Source of the DNA: Oligoflexia bacterium
Lineage (GTDB): Bacteria; Bdellovibrionota; Bacteriovoracia; Bacteriovoracales; Bacteriovoracaceae
DNA: 33,481 nt
Reading direction: 5' to 3'
NCBI GenBank assembly: GCA_015231955.1
Contig: JADGAN010000051.1
Coordinates: 1 to 33,481 of the forward strand
Within the stretch, counting starts at the first letter, position 1, and the number at the start of each line of letters is the position of its first letter. This document shows positions 1 to 8,001 of this stretch, piece after piece. The notes beneath the pieces were generated by a model. It was not told the DNA's origin. It ran no database searches and saw nothing but the letters and a program-made list of their open reading frames with translations. The position numbers and the translations under genes are program-made.

Positions 1-328
1 ACAGCACAGGATGAAAACTTCGCTGGAAAAGCTCCATGCTTAGTAGCGATAGAACTAGTGAGTGATTTTATTTTACTAGAGCAGCGAGCAGAAGGAAGAG
101 ATGCTGAAACATGGAATACCACCATGAATGAAGCGATGAAGGGAAGGGATTGGTGTCCTATACAAAGAACCGACTAGGTGCTCACCACTCACCAGATCTA
201 TTTCATGTCCAACAAGAATTTCTCGTGCTGTTAGTGCTCCTATGGCAGGAAAATCAAGAGCAACATCTCTAAAATTTCAGAGAAATTTTTTATCGAGCTG
301 TATAGAATTACACGAATGTAATTCCTGA
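1..328 (+). pseudogene. Transposase relic (DUF6399-type), 5' end off window
   Basis: Two reading frames hold consecutive pieces of one transposase. Frame 1 (1-177) encodes a stretch with PCLVAIELVSDFILLEQRAE and then ETWN, which I recognise as the conserved core of the DUF6399-type transposase family, and ends at TAG 175-177. Frame 3 then carries GAHHSPDLFHVQ from 177, and a further shift near 218 gives ISRAVSAPMAGKSRA, ending at TGA 326-328. The family normally has about 25-40 residues between the first and second blocks, so a deletion as well as frameshifts must have occurred. It is certainly non-functional. The homology call is from memory of the family motifs. Confidence 0.6.
305..324. 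other. Perfect 8-bp hairpin with CGAA loop
   Basis: GAATTACA at 305-312 and TGTAATTC at 317-324 are exact reverse complements around a CGAA tetraloop. There is no T-run, so it is not an obvious intrinsic terminator. It lies at the end of the transposase relic and could be part of that element's end. Function unknown. Confidence 0.4.
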
Positions 329-362
329 TTCTAATGAGCAATGGAACATTATAATTATATTA

Positions 363-716
363 TTTATCGATTGCAATTTGATAACCATTACTATTCTTTT
401 GTCGAACAAGTTCAATAACCAAACAAAAAACCAACTCAACAGAGAGGAGTCTGCGTCTTGTGAATGCATTGCCTGCAAAAATTAAATTAAATTTTTCTCT
501 TAAGTTTGCTGTCAGTTCCTGAATTTTACGGTAAGATTCGATTGCGCGGGGTGGACATTTTTATAAGTCCTCCTGTTTATGTTTTTTTGAGGAAAACGTA
601 TGATCTACAAGTAAGAGCATACTAATTCTTTAATGGTTAGTATGCTCTTTTTTTATTTAAAATCTGTATTTACATTATCATTATTTTCTTAAGTTAGCGG
701 CATTATCTGCTGGCAC
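363..716. repeat. Long dispersed repeat A, copy 1
   Basis: This ~354 bp segment is repeated in the same orientation at 18491-18789. The copies share blocks such as TTTATCGATTGCAATTTGAT, GAGGAGTCTGCGTCTTGTGA and the terminator-like hairpin, and both end at CTGCTGGCAC or CCGCTGGCAC. Copy 1 has about 30 bp (near 393-424) and a short stretch near 563-585 that copy 2 lacks. On the minus strand both copies hold a decaying reading frame (ELTANLREKFNLIF, then AFTRRRLLSVELVF). Their differences in that frame are mostly amino-acid changing, so I doubt it is under selection. No transposase or clear terminal inverted repeat is seen. Confidence 0.75.
613..655 (+). terminator. Terminator-like hairpin inside repeat A (copy 1)
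   Basis: AAGAGCATACTAA (613-625) pairs perfectly with TTAGTATGCTCTT (637-649) around an 11-nt loop and runs into TTTTTTT. The 13-bp stem followed by a T-tract is a textbook intrinsic terminator on the plus strand. The same hairpin is present in repeat A copy 2, so it travels with the repeat rather than belonging to a local gene. Confidence 0.7.
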
Positions 717-806
717 ACTGAACACTTATTCATCTGCGGCCAGAGAACTTGGATGAGAAATTTCTTTAAGACTCCTAATTAGTTGCGCTCGATCCATAAT
801 AAACCC

Positions 807-1604
807 CTATTTTGTAAGAACATGATCGGAAAATATTTTGAAATCATTACATAATGTAGCATCGATCTCTGCAGGAAGTTTTAATCCTCGTCTAACAGGA
901 AAACCTCCTATAATAATTCCAGGCTTCTCCTGCAAATCCATATTCTGATTTAGTTGTTCATAAAAAGTTAAGACATCAGAAAGGTGGTAGGGAAGCGAAA
1001 TTGATAGACCAATAGTTTTTAATTTATATTCTTTGATCAAACTAATAATTTCCATATTGGGGATACTTGGAAGCACGGTCAAAACAGGAATGCGTTTCAT
1101 CGCCAAGTAGAATTCAAGAATTCTTATTCCGATAGTATGATGGTTACCATTAACACAAGTGAGAAGAACTTTTGGCGTTGAAGAATTAAGATATTGTGTG
1201 AGCTGCGGATTATGTATATAGAGATTATCAATGGCCGATTGAATGATATTGGTGAAAACATGCTCTTGAGATATAGAGATCACTCCATGTTCCCACAGGG
1301 AACCTATTTGATAGAGCAGAGGTTGAAAAAGTCCAATGATCATATCATTATGATCAACCTGCAACTCTTCGACTCGATTCACAAGGCCTTTAGTTTTAGT
1401 ATAATCCTTATTTAAAACACTTCTAATAACTTCATCAAAAAAAGCTTTGATCCGGACGTTATTGGATATAAGTTGATCAGCAAAGGACTCCCCTCGTGAA
1501 ATCTCTTTCATACAGGGTGTACATATACCGTGGCTAATAGAGTAATTCTCGTATGGTTCTATTTCGCTAATATATTTATTACAGAAAGAGCACCATCTAA
1601 ACAT
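807..1604 (-). CDS. B12-binding photoreceptor-like protein with N-terminal zinc motif
   Basis: 265 residues. The N-terminus has Cys5-x2-Cys8 and Cys28-x2-Cys31 within an SHGIC motif, a zinc-ribbon-like signature often seen at the ends of PAS/histidine-kinase proteins. Residues ~45-135 form a helical cap with Trp104-x9-Glu114-His115, the W-x9-EH motif that shields cobalamin in CarH/LitR photoreceptors. Residues ~145-265 are a cobalamin-binding Rossmann domain whose DxHxxG motif appears as N154-x-H156-x-x-G159, so the axial-ligand histidine is kept but the Asp is Asn. The MerR DNA-binding domain of CarH is absent. Seen: the motifs. Known: W-x9-EH marks light-responsive adenosylcobalamin binding. 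Inferred: a B12 or light sensor that signals through the zinc domain. The gene stands alone, with only a weak ribosome-binding site upstream. Confidence 0.8.
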   Translation of the reverse strand: MFRWCSFCNKYISEIEPYENYSISHGICTPCMKEISRGESFADQLISNNVRIKAFFDEVIRSVLNKDYTKTKGLVNRVEELQVDHNDMIIGLFQPLLYQIGSLWEHGVISISQEHVFTNIIQSAIDNLYIHNPQLTQYLNSSTPKVLLTCVNGNHHTIGIRILEFYLAMKRIPVLTVLPSIPNMEIISLIKEYKLKTIGLSISLPYHLSDVLTFYEQLNQNMDLQEKPGIIIGGFPVRRGLKLPAEIDATLCNDFKIFSDHVLTK

Positions 1605-2098
1605 ACTTTAATCCATGAAATAAGATTGATGCATTTAGAGAACAGCTGTGTACAAAATATTATGCCAACTTCAATCGCTTGGCAAAGCAAACAGGCCAAG
1701 CAGGCCAAGTGCCATGCACTTGTGGTTTCGCAAGTGCATATTAACGGCTGCATATTCTGCGGGTTCTGTAGGTTCTGTCGCTGTGGACGTTGCAAATTTA
1801 TAGAGAGGGAAAAGGGACAACAAAAAGGCGGCATCGAAAAAGAGCAAAAGTGTTTATATAGTTTATATATTTTTTATAGACGATTTGGCGTCTCGGATGA
1901 CCTTGGCGGCGAGGGCATCCGAGCCAGTGTGTGCCAGTAGGGCTTACGGTAAAGGGATGTGTCATATAGAAGAGCTTGTTCAGCTTAAATCCAAAACTTG
2001 CAAGTGCTGTAAAGTTGACACAAATATCTATATGAAGTTCTGCTGGCACCTACCTCGGAAGATGAAGATGAAGATGAAGAAAATAATAATAATTGCCC
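1605..2098. other. Gene-poor stretch with hairpins and simple repeats
   Basis: I see no convincing gene here. It holds two perfect inverted repeats: ATGCACTTG (1714-1722) with CAAGTGCAT (1731-1739), and CTCGGATG (1892-1899) with CATCCGAG (1916-1923). It also contains short tandem tracts (CAGGCCAAG twice near 1692; GGTTCTGT twice near 1760; GAAGAT-type and AAT-type tracts at 2058-2092). CTGCTGGCAC at 2040-2049 matches the end of repeat A. It looks like scrambled non-coding sequence. Confidence 0.5.
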
Positions 2099-2248
2099 TT
2101 AATTGAAAGCAGGAACTTTTGCCCCTGGAAACATGGTTTTAATTTTTCCGATAAGCTTTTCGGCATCAGCAACGATAAATCCCTCTGTTCCATCCGCAAC
2201 TAAAATTTGCTTATCGGCCAAAACACAATATAAGGAGGTTAAGACTTT
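2099..2248 (-). pseudogene. C-terminal gene stub of unknown family
   Basis: A minus-strand frame reads ...YCVLADKQILVADG, then TEGFIVADAEKLIGKIKT, then MFPGAKVPAFN and a TAA at 2099-2101. The protein-like composition and regular hydrophobic pattern suggest a real C-terminus. The frame has no start codon and runs into a stop immediately on entering the ~108 bp repeat at 2253, so the repeat or an associated rearrangement probably removed the rest. I do not recognise the family. Confidence 0.4.
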
Positions 2249-2252
2249 ACAT

Positions 2253-2357
2253 AATTTCTTTTATGTGTAAATTTTGAGTCGTATGCGGCCCAATATCAAA
2301 CGATCAATTGAATTGAATAGGAATGATTATTTTCAATAAGGGCATTTATTTTTCTTA
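2253..2357 (+). repeat. ~108 bp dispersed repeat B, copy 1
   Basis: Begins AATTTCTTTTATGTGTAAAT and ends ATTTATTTTTCTTA. Nearly identical copies lie at 3608-3716 (same orientation) and 32888-32996 (inverted). Each copy has a sharp boundary with unrelated flanks. It has no obvious terminal inverted repeats and no coding capacity. This copy truncates the gene stub at 2099-2248 and lies just downstream of the methyltransferase gene. Confidence 0.8.
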
Positions 2358-2406
2358 TGCTACTATTGTCTTTAAGAGCATTACATAAAACAGCAGGAAG
2401 ATGGGA

Positions 2407-3387
2407 TCAATTTGGAAAAAAGTTGATCAATATGGGTTCGATGAGTCGGTATAAGTATGACTTTGTAGAGAGTTTTCGCTCGCAGAAGGAGTGAGGATCA
2501 CTATCACCTTTGGTGATAATTAAATAAGGACAATAGGAACAGCTTTGCGATGATCGCCCAAGTCCTCGATAAGTTTTAAGCCCATGAATGTTAAGCCTCT
2601 TAATCTCTTGCTCAGCAAATTCGATGGCCGTAAGGGGGAGTTTCTCACCATAGTGCAACTCTGCAATAGGTCCAATAAGGGCCATTCCACCATCTTTCAG
2701 TACACGATCCATTTCTACTATTGATTTACTTAAAATTGTTAATTGCTCCGATTTTTCTTGTTCACTCATTGTTCCATCAAAATAAGAAAAAGGGCCCCAA
2801 GTTGAAATTAAGCGATCAAAACTTTTTTCTTTGTAAGGCATTTCAGTCATACTTCCCTCTGCTAGAGATAAATTAATAAAGGAAGAATTAATATCTTGTA
2901 TGATGGGATTAGTAATTTGACATTGATTTTCTTGAGGAGGTTCTAGGAGATCGATCCCATATGCCTCGATTTGCTTAGCACGAAGTTCTCGAACAAAGGA
3001 ACCGCCTCCAGATGCTAAATCCAAAACTACCTTGTTTTTTAAACAATCAATAATCGATACTGGGGTAGCGTCTGTTTTAGGGCCAAAAAAATCTTCACCA
3101 TATTGATCGTTTTTGCTATCCCTATAATAGTGGCCAACATCTTTTGTGGGGTCATCTTTACTGAATATTGGAAAACCAAAAATCTCTGAGACGGATTTAA
3201 CCTGGCGATCAGTGATTAAATAATCCATTTTGCCATCAACCATTACATGAGTCGATCCTTTATTCACAGTCATGTTTGCAATAATTTTCGTGGACGCTTC
3301 TGTGGATGCTTCTAATGACGTTCTTTGATAGCAAGAAATGGTTAAGGCCAAGGTGTTTATTAAAATTCCAAAATAGTTTACCTTCAT
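2407..3387 (-). CDS. Exported class I SAM methyltransferase-like protein
   Basis: 326 residues. The first ~28 residues are a signal-peptide-like hydrophobic stretch ending in ...LALTISC, a possible though imperfect lipobox. A class I methyltransferase domain follows at residues ~110-270: motif I VLDLASGGGSF, acidic residue after beta-2 (YGIDLL), then LAEGSMTEMPYKEKSFDRLISTW and a helix with VLKDGGMALI, as in Methyltransf_11 proteins. The start is well supported by AGGAGG six bases upstream of the ATG. Known: the fold binds S-adenosylmethionine, normally in the cytoplasm. Odd: the leader predicts export, where SAM is not expected, so the protein may be a decoy fold, act elsewhere, or start further downstream (Met39). 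The substrate cannot be predicted. Confidence 0.75.
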   Translation of the reverse strand: MKVNYFGILINTLALTISCYQRTSLEASTEASTKIIANMTVNKGSTHVMVDGKMDYLITDRQVKSVSEIFGFPIFSKDDPTKDVGHYYRDSKNDQYGEDFFGPKTDATPVSIIDCLKNKVVLDLASGGGSFVRELRAKQIEAYGIDLLEPPQENQCQITNPIIQDINSSFINLSLAEGSMTEMPYKEKSFDRLISTWGPFSYFDGTMSEQEKSEQLTILSKSIVEMDRVLKDGGMALIGPIAELHYGEKLPLTAIEFAEQEIKRLNIHGLKTYRGLGRSSQSCSYCPYLIITKGDSDPHSFCERKLSTKSYLYRLIEPILINFFPN

Positions 3388-3822
3388 CGAGTACCTCCTA
3401 TATCTTTTAATATCGTCGATTTTCAGTATAAGTGAAAAAAAGCAATTTTTTTAAAATTTTGAGTACTATGATTTAATATCTTGATAAATGGATGGCGATA
3501 ATACAAATAGTCACTGGCACAAAAGGGCAGTGTGTAATTAAGTTGGCACTATGACCGGTGAGTATAAATAAAGGATATTGACCGACCCAACGCGAAGGTT
3601 TGAGTTCAATTTCTTTTATGTGTAAATTTTGAGTCGTATGCGGCCCAATATCAAACGATCAATTGAATTGAATAGGAATGATGATTTTCAATAAGGGCAT
3701 TTATTTTTCTTACGTTCGCGGTTAATCGTGCCATAGGAAATTTAGATTATACAAAATTTTGTAAAAACCTCTAAGTTAGGAGTATGAATAGAAGATGTCT
3801 GTTCAACACAACGGAGGTTTTT
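3388..3822. other. Intergenic region between divergent genes
   Basis: 435 bp between the minus-strand methyltransferase and the plus-strand lipocalin. The left 200 bp is AT-rich with no gene. Repeat B copy 2 occupies 3608-3716. The last 100 bp holds the lipocalin leader, with CGGAGG at 3812-3817 as its ribosome-binding site. I see no confident promoter boxes. Confidence 0.5.
3608..3716 (+). repeat. ~108 bp dispersed repeat B, copy 2
   Basis: Same sequence and orientation as copy 1 with very few differences (GATGATTTTC here, GATTATTTTC there). It ends at TTCTTACGTT, which also matches the inverted copy 3, so the repeat probably extends to ACGTT. Copies 1 and 2 flank the methyltransferase gene as direct repeats, so recombination between them could delete that gene. 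Confidence 0.8.
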
Positions 3823-4377
3823 ATGAAAAATTTAGCACTGATGATGATGATGATCTCTTTTATGTCGATGCCCTTTGTAGTGGCAAGTGAAGAGAGTGAA
3901 CCGCAAACAGTGAACTACGTTAACCTCGAAAAGTATATGGGGACGTGGTATGAGATTGCAAAATTCCCCAACTCCTTTCAAAAAGATTGTGATGCGGTCA
4001 CTGCAGAGTATCGCCTGCTAAGCAGTGGCAAAGTCTCTGTCATCAACACCTGCAAGCATAAAGGCAATAATGAGTATATCAAGCAGGCGCACGGAACCGC
4101 GTATGTTTATGACAAAGAGTTCAATTCTAAGCTGAAAGTAAGCTTTGTCCCTCTTTTGCAGCGTTGGGGATGGTTTGCGGGGGACTACTGGATCTTGGCC
4201 TTAGAGGAGAAAGATTATGGGTATGCACTGGTTGGTTCACCTGATCGGAAATTTTTATGGATTCTTTCTCGTACACCAACTTTGGACACCTATATCATCG
4301 ACGAATTACTCGCCATTGCGCAAGCGCAAGCTTACGATATTAGCAAAATGACCATCAGTCCAACTTGGCAATTGTGA
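3823..4377 (+). CDS. blc: Bacterial lipocalin (Blc family)
   Basis: 184 residues from the ATG at 3823, chosen because GGAGG lies just upstream and a signal peptide (MKNLALMMMMISFMSMPFVVA) starts there; the in-frame ATG at 3784 lacks both. Lipocalin signature 1 is clear (KYMGTWYEIAKFPNSFQ) with CDAVTAEY, the NTC loop, a FAGDYWILAL strand and the C-terminal WILSRTP motif, giving the usual eight-stranded barrel length. Blc proteins sit in the cell envelope and bind lysophospholipids or other hydrophobic ligands. The predicted leader lacks a clear lipobox, so it may be soluble in the periplasm rather than lipid-anchored. It precedes the Alx gene by 49 bp on the same strand. Confidence 0.9.
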   Translation: MKNLALMMMMISFMSMPFVVASEESEPQTVNYVNLEKYMGTWYEIAKFPNSFQKDCDAVTAEYRLLSSGKVSVINTCKHKGNNEYIKQAHGTAYVYDKEFNSKLKVSFVPLLQRWGWFAGDYWILALEEKDYGYALVGSPDRKFLWILSRTPTLDTYIIDELLAIAQAQAYDISKMTISPTWQL

Positions 4378-4426
4378 TCTCCTATGCTAAAGCAGAACTA
4401 TTTGATGATCAGGAGTTAACACGATT

Positions 4427-5395
4427 ATGCTACTATTCCCTTTTGCTGAGTATTGGTGGATCTATCTTGCTTTTACTGGATTTGTTCTGTTGATGTTAGC
4501 GCTTGATCTTGGCGTTTTTCATAAAGAAGCGCATGAGGTCTCGTTCAAAGAGTCTTCCCTATGGACGATTCTATGGATTAGTTTGGCCCTCCTCTTTAAT
4601 CTCCTCTTTTACCAATGCACCTTATGGAAGTTTGCAAGTGAAGAGGTTGCAAGAACAGCAGCACTGGAGTTTCTCACTGGCTTTGTGGTCGAAAAGGCGC
4701 TGGCGATTGATAATATCTTTGTCTTTGCGGTGGTCTTCTCCTATTTTGCCATCCCTAAAATCTATCAGCACCGTGTGCTCTTCTGGGGAATTCTGGGGGC
4801 GTTGATTTTTCGCGCCATCTTTATTGCGATGGGTTCGATCTTGATGGAGTATAAAGCAGTGGTGATCTTCTTTGGAGCTCTCCTGATCCTCACAGGGATC
4901 AAGATGGGGCTGGTCAAAAGTGATCAACAAGATCTCGACAAGAACTTCATCATTCGTTTATGCAAAAAGCTTTTTCGTGTTCACCCCAAGATTGAAGGGC
5001 AACACTTCTTTATCACTCGTGATCAAAAGCGGTATGCCACCCCTCTCTTTTTGGCCTTGGTCTTTTTAGAGGTCTCCGATGTGATCTTTGCCATCGACTC
5101 TGTTCCTGCAATCTTTGCTTTAACCGATGAACCGCTGATTGTCTTTACCTCCAACATCTTTGCCATCTTGGGCCTTCGAAGCATGTATTTCATGCTGGCG
5201 GGAGTGATGGATCGCTTTATCTATATCAAGTATGGATTGGCCATGGTCTTGGTGTTTGTTGGTTTAAAGATGGTCTATCTTAACGAGGCGTTTGGTGGGA
5301 AATTCCCCATCACGTGGTCGTTGCTCATCATTACGCTTTTGATTGCGACATCGATGCTTGCCTCTCTCTTGCGGTTTCACCATGCCAGAAAGTAA
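4427..5395 (+). CDS. alx: TerC/Alx-family membrane protein
   Basis: 322 residues, nearly the length of E. coli Alx, and collinear with it. Around nine transmembrane segments are visible. The family's two acidic membrane motifs are intact: FLTGFVVEKALAIDNIFVF near residue 80 and LEVSDVIFAIDSVPAIFA near residue 215, followed by SNIFAILGLRSMYFMLAG. Alx/TerC proteins are inner-membrane proteins linked to Mn2+ export, pH response and metal supply to secreted enzymes. Start ATG 4427 has AGGAG about 11 bases upstream. The 3' end overlaps the next gene by 14 bp, so the two are probably translationally coupled. Confidence 0.93.
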   Translation: MLLFPFAEYWWIYLAFTGFVLLMLALDLGVFHKEAHEVSFKESSLWTILWISLALLFNLLFYQCTLWKFASEEVARTAALEFLTGFVVEKALAIDNIFVFAVVFSYFAIPKIYQHRVLFWGILGALIFRAIFIAMGSILMEYKAVVIFFGALLILTGIKMGLVKSDQQDLDKNFIIRLCKKLFRVHPKIEGQHFFITRDQKRYATPLFLALVFLEVSDVIFAIDSVPAIFALTDEPLIVFTSNIFAILGLRSMYFMLAGVMDRFIYIKYGLAMVLVFVGLKMVYLNEAFGGKFPITWSLLIITLLIATSMLASLLRFHHARK

Positions 5396-5969
5396 TCGTA
5401 GTTTATTGGAGCGCTGTTTGGCCATCAGTGAGATGCTTAAAGAGGGGCAAGAGATTACTTTTGGTGAGCTCTTGCAAAAAATGGGTGAGAGTGGTCCTTT
5501 GCTTTTAGTGGTGATCATCTCAATCCCTTTTCTTTTGCCGATGCCTGTGCCAGGCCTCTCTGTCCCTTTTGGCATTGTGATCGCTTTCTCTGGAGTGGCG
5601 ATTGCCTTGAAGCGTCCTCTTTGGTTGCCTAGATTTTTTAGGGAGAAAAAATTTTCGGTTAAAACGTTACAGCAAATTTTTGCCACGGGGACAAAGTTTT
5701 TGAGAAAAATCCGACCGCTATTTCGCGAACGCCTGACCATTGTTGCCTCTTCGTGGGCCGTGCAACTGATGGCCGGTCTTTTGATCACCCTTTGTGGTCT
5801 CCTGCTTGCTCTCCCACTTCCCCCAGGAACCAATTTTCCGCCAGCGCTGATTATCACTCTAAGCGCGATCGGTCTCCTTGAACGAGACGGCCTCTTGCTC
5901 ATCCTTGCTCCCACCCTCTTGGCACTCATCATCATCGGTGTCGGCCGACTCATAGGAGAATGGCACTAA
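5382..5969 (+). CDS. exoD: ExoD-family membrane protein
   Basis: 195 residues from ATG 5382, which lies inside the last codons of alx. The protein starts with a short amphipathic segment (MLKEGQEITFGELLQKMGES), then hydrophobic helices with the ExoD-type IPFLLPMPVPGLSVPFG motif near residue 45, and a C-terminal pair of helices after a GLLLALPLPPGTNFPPA motif that mirrors the first repeat. ExoD was named for exopolysaccharide and alkaline-stress phenotypes in rhizobia, but its molecular role is unclear. Overlap with alx suggests one operon. No ribosome-binding site of its own is obvious. Confidence 0.85.
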   Translation: MPESNRSLLERCLAISEMLKEGQEITFGELLQKMGESGPLLLVVIISIPFLLPMPVPGLSVPFGIVIAFSGVAIALKRPLWLPRFFREKKFSVKTLQQIFATGTKFLRKIRPLFRERLTIVASSWAVQLMAGLLITLCGLLLALPLPPGTNFPPALIITLSAIGLLERDGLLLILAPTLLALIIIGVGRLIGEWH

Positions 5970-5986
5970 GTTGTAGTTCACTTTAG

Positions 5987-6612
5987 CTATATCAATCTGG
6001 TAGCACAAACACCATATAGGGGAAGGTGTCTGATTTTCCCTTCGGCAGAGTATCTATTTTTTGAAAATAGAATACCATAGGGAGAAGATTTTTTTTCTTG
6101 CAGAAAAATCTTAATACTCTTCTCCTTTCCGCTTAATCCCGATTTTACCTCTATGGGAACCACCGACGACCCTATTTCTACCAGGTAATCAACCTCGGCA
6201 TTGCTCCCTTTTTGTTCTCTAATCCAGTAATGTAAATTATCTTTCATATAATCTTCTGAAATAGTCAGTAACTCCTGCCCGACAAACGCCTCCACAATGG
6301 GGCCATTGTTGATGAAACTGTCTAGTGGGTTGAGAATCCATGATTTTTGATTGCTCATCAGCAGAGTCTGGGTCAATGCTACCCAAGAGGTCTGCCATTG
6401 CCACTAGAGTGAGTGATCATGTGGGCGATTTGTGCTTTGGAGAGAAGGTGGAGTGCTTCTTTCAGTTCTCTGCTTTTATGTTCACTGCTGACATGGGAGT
6501 AGATAAATTTTTTTCCAATCATAAAACTCGTTTCTTTTGAGGTGTCGACCGACACGAATACCTCATTTTTTTCAACATCAAAGATGCTGTACATATTTGG
6601 AGATCTTAAGAA
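5987..6612 (-). pseudogene. Broken DUF4143 AAA-type ATPase, 3' half only
   Basis: Two minus-strand frames encode successive parts of the C-terminal region of an ATP-binding DUF4143 protein. The first (6612-6379) has KFIYSHVSSEHKSRELKEAL and HSSGNGRPLG, then a TAG. The second (6376-5987) has FINNGPIVEAFVGQELL, LHYWIREQKGSNAEVDYLVE and VPIEVKSG, the nuclease-like C-terminal domain. About 15-20 residues expected between the two are missing, so a frameshifting deletion occurred there. The N-terminal P-loop half is absent. Intact relatives are common in bacteria and often mobile; their role is unsettled. Confidence 0.8.
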
Positions 6613-6698
6613 ATACTAAAAATTTCCGATAGAGTTACTTGAAAAGGATCATTGATCTATTTCATTTCATCTTATAAAAAGTAAGGGCGGGAGTTTTC

Positions 6699-7853
6699 AT
6701 GAGAAAGAGTATTCTTTTGCTATTGCCATTTATGATGGGGTTTGTGGATATAATGAGCAGTAGTGCCCAGTCAGCGGCCGATGTAAATCGGGCCATTCGC
6801 GTGGATGCAGGTTACTTTTATGACCAGTTTACAAGTGGAGAGAGTGCCGCAACTGTGGCCAATGTCGTGGTGAGCGATATTAAAAAAGCGGGATTTAATA
6901 CGATCTTCTTCTATGCCTATAATTCAAATTATGGAGCTTTTTATCCCACCAAGTATGCACAGACGGTTGTGGAGGCCGGATATGGAAGACTGAATATTCT
7001 TGGAGAAATATTAAAGGCCGCCCATGCGAATGGAATACAGTTGATTGCCTCTTTTCCTATTAATGATTTTAAGCAAGTTTGGAAGAGCTACTCTTCTTGG
7101 CGAGTTAAGAATAAGAAGATGTATGACTATCAACCTTATAGCAGCGTTTATCTTTTGAGTGCTTGGAAAACAGAGTATGTCCGTTGGTATCAAGGGCTAG
7201 TCAAAGATTTTTTTAATCGTTACCCTGATATTGATGGTATTGAAGCGGTAGAAGGGCAAGTGGACTATTTTTGGGACGGACAATCCGATTATAATAGCGC
7301 GGCCACTGCTGCATTTCGTACGGCCTATCCTAACGGATTACTGGGGGATGCTAATTGGAAAAAACATCGGGCCTTAGGTCTTACTAACCTTCATGGAGTA
7401 GCAGCGGCAATTGCTCACTCCTATGGAAAGAAATTTTATGTTGTTCAAACATGGAGTGCTGCTGCTAACGGATCTCTCTTGTCATCGTCGGAAATCAGCA
7501 ATGGGTGTGGCTTTGATTTTGATGGCATTTTAAATCTCCCCTTGGGAAAAAGACCTGATGGTATGGTTGTGGAATTGAATTGGCAGCAGTGGAGTGCAGA
7601 GTATGGAGGAGCTCTCTTTACTCCGAGCTGGTCGGCGAGTGCGAGCACGGTCGTATCTGAGCGAGTCAATGGACGTGCACTTTTAATCGTGCATATTGAA
7701 ATCTCTCCTTTTATAGGAAGTAGTGGCGTTGTTGTTCCTACGGAGGAAGAGTTTTTAGAAAATTTTAGTGGAGTGGTTGCTGCTAACTTGAAGCTTGATG
7801 TCTACGATTACTTTCAACTTTGGCAAAACAATATTTTTTTTAAATTACCTTAA
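6699..7853 (+). CDS. Secreted TIM-barrel glycoside hydrolase-like protein
   Basis: 384 residues with a clear signal peptide (MRKSILLLLPFMMGFVDIMS, cleavage near SAQSA). The body looks like a (beta/alpha)8 carbohydrate-active fold: IKKAGFNTIFFYAYN near residue 65, GEILKAAHANGIQLIASFPI near 105, and YPDIDGIEAVEGQVDYFWDG near 175, where Asp and Glu residues follow beta strands as in COG1649/PgaB-type hydrolases. A strong ribosome-binding site (GGGCGGGAG) precedes ATG 6699. It lies 148 bp upstream of the polysaccharide operon in the same direction, so a glycan-cleaving or glycan-binding role in the same pathway is likely. The family assignment is by pattern only. Confidence 0.7.
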   Translation: MRKSILLLLPFMMGFVDIMSSSAQSAADVNRAIRVDAGYFYDQFTSGESAATVANVVVSDIKKAGFNTIFFYAYNSNYGAFYPTKYAQTVVEAGYGRLNILGEILKAAHANGIQLIASFPINDFKQVWKSYSSWRVKNKKMYDYQPYSSVYLLSAWKTEYVRWYQGLVKDFFNRYPDIDGIEAVEGQVDYFWDGQSDYNSAATAAFRTAYPNGLLGDANWKKHRALGLTNLHGVAAAIAHSYGKKFYVVQTWSAAANGSLLSSSEISNGCGFDFDGILNLPLGKRPDGMVVELNWQQWSAEYGGALFTPSWSASASTVVSERVNGRALLIVHIEISPFIGSSGVVVPTEEEFLENFSGVVAANLKLDVYDYFQLWQNNIFFKLP

Positions 7854-8001
7854 CCAAGACATTCCGCGATAGTTTTTTATAGAAAAAAACAAAGAAGTGA
7901 TTCACAAAAACTATTTACCATTTAAGGGAATTCACATATACACTTTCAAGGTATAAAATTTTTTTTTTGTTTATTAATACTTATTCAAAAAAGGTCATCT
8001 T
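7854..8001 (+). promoter_or_regulatory. Probable promoter region of the polysaccharide operon
   Basis: This AT-rich 148 bp gap is the largest between any two genes from 6699 to 18214. It contains TTCACA near 7931 and TATAAA near 7953 (spacer about 15, shorter than ideal) and a long T-tract. AAAGG lies seven bases before ATG 8002. The promoter boxes are tentative; its position as the operon's 5' end is the stronger argument. Confidence 0.35.

Noticed and set aside
1530-2106. Several overlapping open frames on both strands between 1530 and 2106
   Set aside because: They overlap each other and low-complexity tracts, have odd composition (Cys, Lys runs) and no recognisable motif or ribosome-binding site.
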